From positions 28,604,935 to 28,668,934 of the forward strand of contig OX155957.1 of assembly GCA_944548615.1 (NCBI GenBank): a stretch of DNA of 64,000 nucleotides, written 5' to 3'. Under the pieces are notes generated by a model. The model saw only the letters and a program-made list of their open reading frames with translations. It was not told where the DNA came from and ran no database searches. Both the position numbers and the translations under genes were made by a program. Positions within the stretch are counted from its first letter, which is position 1. Each line of letters begins with the position of its first letter. Below are positions 57,783-64,000 of the stretch, one piece after another. The stretch is from Micropterix aruncella. Taxonomy: Eukaryota > Arthropoda > Insecta > Lepidoptera > Micropterigidae.

Positions 57783-58479
57783 ACTTTCCCGGCCCACCGA
57801 CCGATCACAAGGGAAAGTATTATGAACGCGCTAAAAAAAAAATGAGATAAAAACGAATTTTTTTATTTTGTCGCGAATAAGACTACTTCCAGATTGAAGT
57901 ATGTCCGTGTGTGTGTATTCCTCCACGATAGCGCCCAAATGCCTTATCCTATTGAGCTGAAATTTGGTATGTAAGCATCATATGGTCATGGCAAGAGTTG
58001 AAAAGATTGTGGTTGAAATCGGTCAACCAGGGAGCGCACTAGTCATATATCATCCTAGAAATATTGGACTTAGAGGCTTGAAATTTGGTACGCAGATGCC
58101 TTGTTGGGCATAAATGTTGAAATTGCGGTTGGAATATCTTATATACATGCTGTACCAATAATATTTAATAGTAGTTAGATATCAATTTCTAAATATTGAA
58201 ATTTGGTACGCAGATGCCTTGTTGGATCGAAATCCTTGTTGGAATGCAATTTTGGTTGGTAGGTATATCTCATATACAGGCTACAATGAAAAATATTTAA
58301 ATTCCGCCTTATATTTTAATTAAATATTAACGCCGAGCCGCCCGAGGCTAGCCGAGAAATAAACCGAGCCGCCTGAAGCGTCGCAATGTAACCCAAGCGG
58401 GAAGAGAAGGCGATCGTCGATTTTATTTATGAAATTAATATTCAGATAAATTCAGTCATTTGCTACTTGCCGGGAAAGT
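57783..58479. mobile_element. Repeat family 'A' copy 2, longest
   Basis: It begins ACTTTCCCGGC and ends GCCGGGAAAGT. Inside, a unit with GAAATTTGGTACGCAGATGC and CCTTGTTGG occurs twice (about 58,080 and 58,197). The distal part (GCCGAGCCGCCCGAGGC to the end) matches 62,152-62,327. Non-coding. Confidence 0.58.
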
Positions 58480-59030
58480 CTTGTGGTTACACAACCGATT
58501 TTTATTACCTGTCATGTCACGCTGAATACAGAGTGTACATTTCGAGCCTAATACTGCATGCGTCGGTTGGTTATTTATTTCAGGGGTGCCGCGATGTATG
58601 TAGGGTAATATGATTGATCGCAAAGCACACACGAGGCAACTGGAAGCCGTCGCAGCCATCACGCACTTCAGGGCTTCCCTCATCAATCATTAACTAACGA
58701 TCAAATTGGATTCCCTTAGGGCGGCGCTCGCTCCTATGCCGCGGAGAAACCGTCAAGGAGATGATCCAGGAGCTATTAACAATGCAATACATACGTATAT
58801 TAAACGGAAACGGCAGCGGAATAAATAAATAAACTCGTTTTCGGTGCTTATGAACCGCGGTGAAGGGATAACGAGTGATAAATTGTGTCGGAACGATTGA
58901 GAAATTCTCATAGTCTAAGGCGGAGAGATATCTACTTGAAGTTATTTTTATCACGCCCCCCTACTGCCAAAATAAAATAAATGCCCACGCCCAATTACAC
59001 AAATTATAATAGGACAGGAAAGTGTAAAAA
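58480..59030. other. Intron with a unique-looking block
   Basis: The part 58,690-58,960 is GC-balanced, has no partner in the window and only chance ORFs. It could be conserved non-coding DNA. There is no direct evidence. Confidence 0.3.
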
Positions 59031-59039
59031 AGTAACAAA

Positions 59040-59260
59040 AATCACAAGTTTTATCCATGTGTTCAGCTTTCATCTATGTATGTTTTCCGATTCTTTATGG
59101 CACCATAACTTCTAAATGCACGAGTGTCATAGGGTACGAATCTTTGAAAACCAATCGATGATGTTTCACGGTGGGTTTTCACAATGATGAACTGAAAGGA
59201 AGCTGTAAAAACCTGGTAAATTCTATGCCTTCAAGAGTGAAGGAGGACACATTCTATATT
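59040..59260 (-). repeat. Interspersed repeat family 'C', inverted copy
   Basis: ATCTATGTATGTTTTCCGAT followed by TCTTTATGG..CCATAACTTCTAAA is the reverse complement of the family-C 3' part at 34,530 and 37,300. Confidence 0.6.
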
Positions 59261-59461
59261 AAAACTAACAATCTATAACTACCAGTACTGATTTCGTATA
59301 TGTCCAATAAAGTACTTTTCGAAGAAAAATACTTTTTGTTCCAATTAATTCACACGGTACTGTATACCGTCATTTGCCGGTTTTGTGGAATGTGAAAAGT
59401 AAATTATATTAGGACCGCATCAAAAATAATATGGTCTATGAATAATAATTATTGTTACATA

Positions 59462-59891
59462 CGGGGTGTTATTACTGTACGGGCATTTTTTTGTGGGTGA
59501 ATCAGTACAACGAAGTAAGCAACTTTTAATATATTTTTTTTTGGAACAAACTGAAAAAAAAAAAAAAAGTTTTTTTTAAAAAGTTGTAGTTTTAATTATT
59601 ATGAAAAGCTAAGATCATGATGCACTATCTAGCGGTTGGTAAAATGTCGCTAATATTGTTTATTTACGACTTATTACATACCGCTAGATGGCGCAGCGCG
59701 CTCAAACGCTTCTCAAACCTTTATTTAACAGTCAACTTCTTCAAATTTTCAAATAAAAAAAAAACAAAAAATATTGTTTCCAAAAAACATTTTTTTTTGT
59801 TTTTTTTCTATTTTTTTGTAATCAAAAGTTGCTTACTACGTTGTACTGATTCACCCACAGAAAAAAATTCCCTTGCAGTAATAACACCCCG
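59462..59891. mobile_element. MITE family 'B', complete copy
   Basis: 430 bp between TA dinucleotides (59460-59461 and 59892-59893). Inverted ends of about 70 bp begin CGGGGTGTTATTACTG and include GTGGGTGAATCAGTACAACG. The centre is a second palindrome (CTATCTAGCGGTTGGTAAA...CATACCGCTAGATGGCG), so the whole element can fold on itself. TA borders suggest a Tc1/mariner-mobilised MITE. Partial relatives lie at 21.9, 35.7 and 43.3 kb. Confidence 0.75.
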
Positions 59892-60590
59892 TACGTACGT
59901 ATAATCAATTTGCAATATGCATTTTCAAACAATCATTAGTCACTTTAAAAGATGTTCATGACTATAACGTTCATGGCCATATTGAAGCACAAACTACTAC
60001 AAGCAATTTCAGTTATCTGCAGCCGTCAAGTCTTTCTTTGTGTACAGATATCGTACACACTGTCACCATGGTCCATACTAGATAAGCGGAGGTACTCCCG
60101 AATTCTGTATAGGACCTTGAAGCGAGCAAAGCCCCTACCTCTCCCACCCTAAACCAACCTAACTCTTCTACCGTGTGTACTTTAAATCGCAAATTAGGGG
60201 CAATACTAGTCTCAAATTTCTGGCAATCGATACTAGAGGAATTAGCGATTCGTTTACTGCTATTACAAGAGACTTTTTGACAGTAATTTCATTGGTCAAT
60301 CTCCCTTTCCCTGCATTTATTCTCTCTTGGACTCAATCGTTGGATCCTTTGAGTCCGATAGCAACGACTGTCAACATCCCTAAATCGTCAGTACGGTAGT
60401 ATCGTCCTACGTTAGTATCAACAAACCTGGAACAGTGCTAATAAAGATTTTACAGCCGGTGGTCGCTGTAAACTATCAAAAGCCGATACTAAAGCAGCGT
60501 CGTTTCCAATATATTTTTTCTCTGGTTTCGCCGCATAAAACGTCATATTTGTCCGTATTGCGGTAGCGGGTTTACGCGACGTTACCAGCT

Positions 60591-60803
60591 ATGGAGAGAT
60601 ATGTGGAATACATTATTAATGCCTGGCGAAACGACAACGATCTAAGTGGAGCAGTCGTTGGCGACATTGAAAGAGAATACAACGAGTAAATGTGGGTCGA
60701 TTCCAGACGCAAAGCAATCTATATCAAACAGAGAATGCTGACACGATTGGTGTTTACCTATGGAGTTGCTGTTTCTTATGGAATCATTCAAAATCTTGAC
60801 TAA
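60591..60803 (+). pseudogene. Possible odorant-receptor-like fragment
   Basis: From Met at 60591 one frame reads MERYVEYIINAWRNDNDLSG...IEREYNE, a stop at 60687-60689, then in the same frame RRKAIYIKQRMLTRLVFTYG and VAVSYGIIQNLD. The style (acidic helix, then KAIYIKQRML.R leading into a hydrophobic stretch) recalls the first loop of insect odorant receptors. It is a short, eye-only match with an internal stop, and no other exons were found. Confidence 0.22.
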
Positions 60804-60934
60804 TCAAAGGGCGTTTTAGACGTGTTTTAACTTTCGAAAATAGTGGCAACGCAGCGAAAGTGGGCGACGAGAACACTCCAGATGCAGCTCTTGCGACTCT
60901 GAGACTATCTTAGTGCAACTAACGGCAAGGACGT

Positions 60935-61085
60935 ATACAGGGGGGGGGGGGGGACACAGAGGCGCGTCTCCACCATTTTTTTGAGTAAAAATTAAAGTAG
61001 AGATAAACTGAGAATCAGGGAGAATCCGCCACTTATGTACCTAGTGTCAAGCACGTATCCGGAAGGGGGGGGGGGGGGGGTTGGA
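60935..61085 (+). repeat. Two poly-G tracts ~125 bp apart
   Basis: Runs of 14 and about 16 G at roughly 60,940-60,953 and 61,065-61,080. Each is preceded by a related phrase (ACGTATACAG / ACGTATCCGGAA). They may be the two ends of a short repeated unit. Confidence 0.55.
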
Positions 61086-61099
61086 ATTTAACTCTCGGA

Positions 61100-61340
61100 A
61101 ATCCGGCGTATTGTCGTTTCAAATTCAAGTTTGGTGGGTGCCTCGCGGTCGCCTTATCAATAACGACTGATGAGACTCGATCATTAGCTAGAGCGCGAAT
61201 GTCAATATCACCATCAGATTGTAACCATGTGCTTCTTTTTGCTTTTCGTTTAGGGCCTTAAGTATTTCGCTGCACCTACGCTTTGATCGAGTCGAGTCTT
61301 TGACCATTTTACATTAAAAAGTATTGTGGTTGAATTTTTT
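61100..61340 (-). other. Unassigned minus-strand coding-like scrap
   Basis: On the minus strand near 61,310-61,190 the frame reads MVKDSTRSKRRCSEILKALN then EKQKEA, with a frameshift to RALANDRVSS. It is charged and helix-like. I do not recognise it; it may be a retroelement remnant. Confidence 0.2.
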
Positions 61341-61347
61341 ATAATTA

Positions 61348-61735
61348 TTATAGGTCGATGGGCCACGTCGGACAATGAAACAACGGCACCTTGGATGCGA
61401 CGTAAGATTTATTTCTGAACAGCTGGCGCGGTTACGTAAGCAAAGCAACGTGCGCTCCGCCGGAGGATCGATTTCTCACTGGTGCCCTCATGCCCTGTGC
61501 GCGCCGCCGCCGGGCGGTCGCTTCGCGCAGCGGACGATCCAAACAGTGTTGTCAACTTTGACTTTAATTATGATGGTGTACATGATAGAATAAAACATTA
61601 CTTAAACATAAAGCGTCGAGTTTGATGCCACATCACTCCCCTCCTGAGACCGTCAAGGGCGATAATAGCTAGGTATACGAACATCACGTCGGGGTCACCA
61701 CTTATAGGTCGATGGGCCACGTCGGACAATGAAAC
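61348..61735. repeat. Segment bounded by an exact 34-bp direct repeat
   Basis: An identical 34-mer (beginning TTATAGGTCGATGGGCCACG) occupies 61348-61381 and 61702-61735. The ~320 bp between are GC-rich in the first half, contain AATAAAA at about 61,590, and near 61,637-61,665 CACTCCCCTCCTGAGACCGT, then GGGGTCACCAC next to the second copy. That vocabulary recalls insect LTR retrotransposon borders, so this may be a recombined LTR remnant. Unproven. Confidence 0.45.
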
Positions 61736-61976
61736 TCAGATATATTTATGCTAGATTAGAGACGATCTGCTGGTTTAAAACTAATATAATAGGCAACAAG
61801 AAATGGCTCCAATTATGGAAGTAGTACACTAAAAAAACTCACCAAAAAGTGTCTAAGAATCCTGAGAATAATTCCCCTTACCTTGTAAAAAGTCATTTCT
61901 AATATTTTTAGCGGTTGAAGCGTTTAATAATGAAAATTTTAAAATAATGTGTGTAAAATCAAGGTTTGGACGGCCT

Positions 61977-62147
61977 TCATATATATTACATAAATATATT
62001 ATAGGTATAATATACATGACTAACACGACTAATCACTAGGTATCGAATGAAAACTCATAAAACAATGATATTGCTAGTATTTATATACAAAATAGACAAT
62101 AAAAGGTGTGGCGCCAGTTTTGCGTACAAAGGCTTACTTCTGGAAGG
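61977..62147. mobile_element. TTAA MITE, copy 3, left end missing
   Basis: It shares ATTATAGGTATAATATACAT, GATATTGCTAGTATTTATAT and the right end CTTCTGGAAGG before TTAA (62148-62151) with 45479-45717. The TTAA coincides with a TTAAATATTAACGCC phrase of family A, so it inserted into that repeat. Confidence 0.55.
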
Positions 62148-62151
62148 TTAA

Positions 62152-62327
62152 ATATTAACGCCATCTGTTGGCGCTTGGAACAAGCTTTTGGCCGAGAAAC
62201 GAACCGCGTCGCCTAAGGTGATGCAATGGAATCCAAACGGGTTCGATCGCCGGCCGAGAGAGCGCGCTCGTTGATTTTATTTATAAAAATATTCAGACGA
62301 AATCAGTCCTTGGCTACACCGGCAAGT
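62152..62327. mobile_element. Repeat family 'A' right-hand part
   Basis: Co-linear with 58,320-58,479: GGCCGAGAAACGAACCG, GATGCAATGGAATCCAA, GATTTTATTTAT and the end GGCAAGTCTTGGGGTG. Confidence 0.55.
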
Positions 62328-62948
62328 CTTGGGGTGAAACTTTTTTTAAAACTTTGTACAGGTAATACATTTTGATTCAGTACATCGAATTTCCTATATA
62401 CTTTCCGTTTGCCTGCTGAGTATCTCCATGCGGGTGTAAGTAGGTATGTGCGGTGACTTCCTGCAAAGTATGTGATCCTATGGGTCTAAATTCTTCTTGT
62501 GGTTGTCTTTTCTTCGAGAAGTATGCATATTTTTGTTCTAAAATTGTCCTGTTTACTTGCTTACTTTTTTAGCAAGACGAATCTCTCTCTTACGGATAAA
62601 TGACATTTGGCAACGTTGGTACGAGCCCCCCCTCGAGGACGGGGTTGCCACTTTGACCGGTGACGCCTTGTCGCCAGTGTCGTCTCACTGTCCTACCGTG
62701 TAGCGATGCGTCTTTTATTGCCCACGCCACTTTATGACACTACCGAGAGAAGGGAAAGGGTTAAAGGGGACTGTATCCTTAGAGACCGCGAGGGCGTCCA
62801 ACAAAAATATTAACCTATTTCGGGAAAGTATCTATACAATCGTACACGCTATTGAAAGTTGATGCTTTTAACTTGTATAGTATATTTGTCGCAACGTATA
62901 GTGAAAATGAATAAAGGTTGCAGAAGTAAAGCTTAGGTGGTAAGCATG

Positions 62949-62986
62949 GATCTGAAGATGGCAAGAAAGCTTGTCATCTTCAGATC
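62949..62986. repeat. 12-bp perfect hairpin
   Basis: GATCTGAAGATG (62949-62960), a 14-nt spacer, then CATCTTCAGATC (62975-62986). Confidence 0.7.
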
Positions 62987-63060
62987 TTCTGCAAAGTCTG
63001 AAACTAAAGAGTTGTTCAGAGATATGCGCCACGTATTAGGCTGCATGGCCGCATCCAAGA

Positions 63061-63768
63061 AGCTGACTTGCAAGGTTAGATATTTACAAGATTTAAGGGC
63101 AGGTTATATAAATTATCAACATTTTATTTAAAAAAAACCGACTTCATTTTTTTAAATAAGTGCAGCAGCCATGTCATGGTGACACTTAGAACTGGCTAAC
63201 ATAATTAAATGCTTGTAGACAATTTCGTGTCTGCTGTTGACCGATGAGGAGAGAAGCTAACCCTGGGCATCGCAGTCCTGTCTTAGTGAAACTTGGAACG
63301 AGCTGTCCTAATTGAATGCATATATAAAATTTTGCGTCTGTTGAGCGTTGTGGAGTCCCCTCGTCCAAAGCAAACCCTGGGTGAAACTTAGAAAGGGCTA
63401 TCATAATTGAATGTGTATACAAAATTTCGTGCCTGTGCTGTTGACCGTTGAGTGGTCCCCTTGTCGGGAGCCAACCCTGGGTGTAAAATCAAGTCATGAT
63501 TACCATAAAAATGCATTGTCATCGAAGCTGAACCAACATCTAAATTTTCAACTTCATATGATAATATTTGAGGAGTTCCCTCAATTCCTCATGGATCCTA
63601 TCATCAAAACAGGATTAAAAAATATTTTTCCAAATCGGTTCATAAATGACGGAGTTCTGAGGCAAAACACATTTTTAAAAAATACAACCGAATTCATAAC
63701 CTCCTCCTTTTTTTGAAGTCGGTTAATAAAAGAAAAATAGCTGAGGTATCTAACCTTGCAAGTCAGCT
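63061..63768. repeat. Outer 22-bp inverted repeat enclosing a CCGACTTC element
   Basis: A perfect 22-bp inverted pair (63061-63082, beginning AGCTGACTTGCAAGG; mirrored at 63747-63768) encloses the element at 63138-63722. Such symmetry suggests an older foldback element that later received, or is part of, the inner one. Confidence 0.7.
63138..63722. mobile_element. CCGACTTCA-ended repeat with three ~97-bp internal units
   Basis: Ends CCGACTTCA and TGAAGTCGG, each with an adjoining poly-A or poly-T tract, are common in Lepidoptera. Inside are three direct units (63182-63267, 63286-63380, 63381-63481). Each runs from a GTGAAACTTGGAA-type start through AATTGAATG..TATA.AAAATTTCG and GTTGACCGTTGAG to CCAACCCTGGG. 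The right part reads TTGAGGAGTTCCCTCAATTC, a small palindrome. No coding sense. Confidence 0.65.
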
Positions 63769-64000
63769 ACCACTAAAAATCGATATGTAGACTTATTTAG
63801 CTGAAATTTCGCAGCACTGTCTGCTATTGTAGCGCAAAAAATCGATATCTCCACTTATCTAGGTTAAGGTTAGTATTTAGGTCCATTTATTAGTCTCCAC
63901 AAATCAAAAATAGTAGACGAGTTGAAACTTTAAAAAAACATTAAAACGCGTTGATCTCAGAACTACTAAGAGTTATCGAGTTATGTATATTATAAGGCGA
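63769..64000. other. Repeat-like tail to window end
   Basis: Two related phrases (AAAATCGATATGTAGACTTA and AAAATCGATATCTCCACTTA) lie about 60 bp apart. Otherwise nothing recognised. Confidence 0.4.

Noticed and set aside
59617..59904. 95-codon plus-strand ORF
   Set aside because: It lies wholly inside the family-B MITE palindrome and is not conserved in the other copies.
61375..61593. 72-codon plus-strand ORF
   Set aside because: It sits in the GC-rich insert between the 34-bp direct repeats and matches nothing known.

Overview
The window looks like lepidopteran (moth or butterfly) nuclear DNA. It is AT-rich and intron-dominated, holds one conserved animal gene split into small exons, and is packed with the repeat classes typical of Lepidoptera: mariner/Tc1, Helitron, PIF-Harbinger, hAT, TTAA-flanked MITEs, APE-type LINEs and a restriction-like-endonuclease LINE. 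There are no bacterial features, operons or CRISPR arrays. The species cannot be named from the sequence.

The only host gene I can support is Liprin-alpha (PPFIA / syd-2 family), on the minus strand. Seven consecutive coding exons are visible, in gene order: 43580-43479, 24522-24358, 13578-13504, 12029-11898, 6541-6431, 5018-4822 and 1884-1794. They total 873 nt (291 codons) with matching phases and GT-AG borders, and together encode the conserved N-terminal coiled-coil region. The first exons lie beyond 64 kb or were not seen; the C-terminal coiled coil and SAM domains lie below position 1. The introns between these exons are about 19.0, 10.8, 1.5, 5.4, 1.4 and 2.9 kb, and at least 20.4 kb of upstream intron or flank follows. 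Almost everything else is mobile DNA inside this gene's introns.

Layout. 1-6.5 kb: three liprin exons, an internally deleted mariner, LINE fragments, a small Helitron and a long GC-rich hairpin. 7-11.3 kb: a mariner relic and two tail-to-tail copies of a REL-endonuclease LINE forming a large palindrome. 12-18.9 kb: two exons, LINE 3' sequence, a second mariner relic, a tRNA-like element, a YqaJ-nuclease pseudogene and a serine protease/clip-domain pseudogene. 22-27.8 kb: MITEs, an hAT relic, one liprin exon and an apparently intact DD41D (rosa-type) mariner with ORF, TIRs and TA duplication. 29.9-33.9 kb: a nearly complete APE-type LINE with two long ORFs, joined by a -1 slippery heptamer, and an 18-bp hairpin on the ORF1 start codon. 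34-39.8 kb: repeats, including an hAT element carrying nested MITE and Tc1 sequence. 40.4-42.6 kb: a 5'-truncated Jockey-like LINE bounded by a 19-bp target duplication. 43.5 kb: the most upstream liprin exon seen. 44-64 kb: MITEs and Harbinger/Helitron/TTAA-MITE nests.

There is no pathway of cooperating genes here. The coherent systems are single transposons. The two that best repay study are the LINE with frameshift-coupled ORFs and the intact DD41D mariner.
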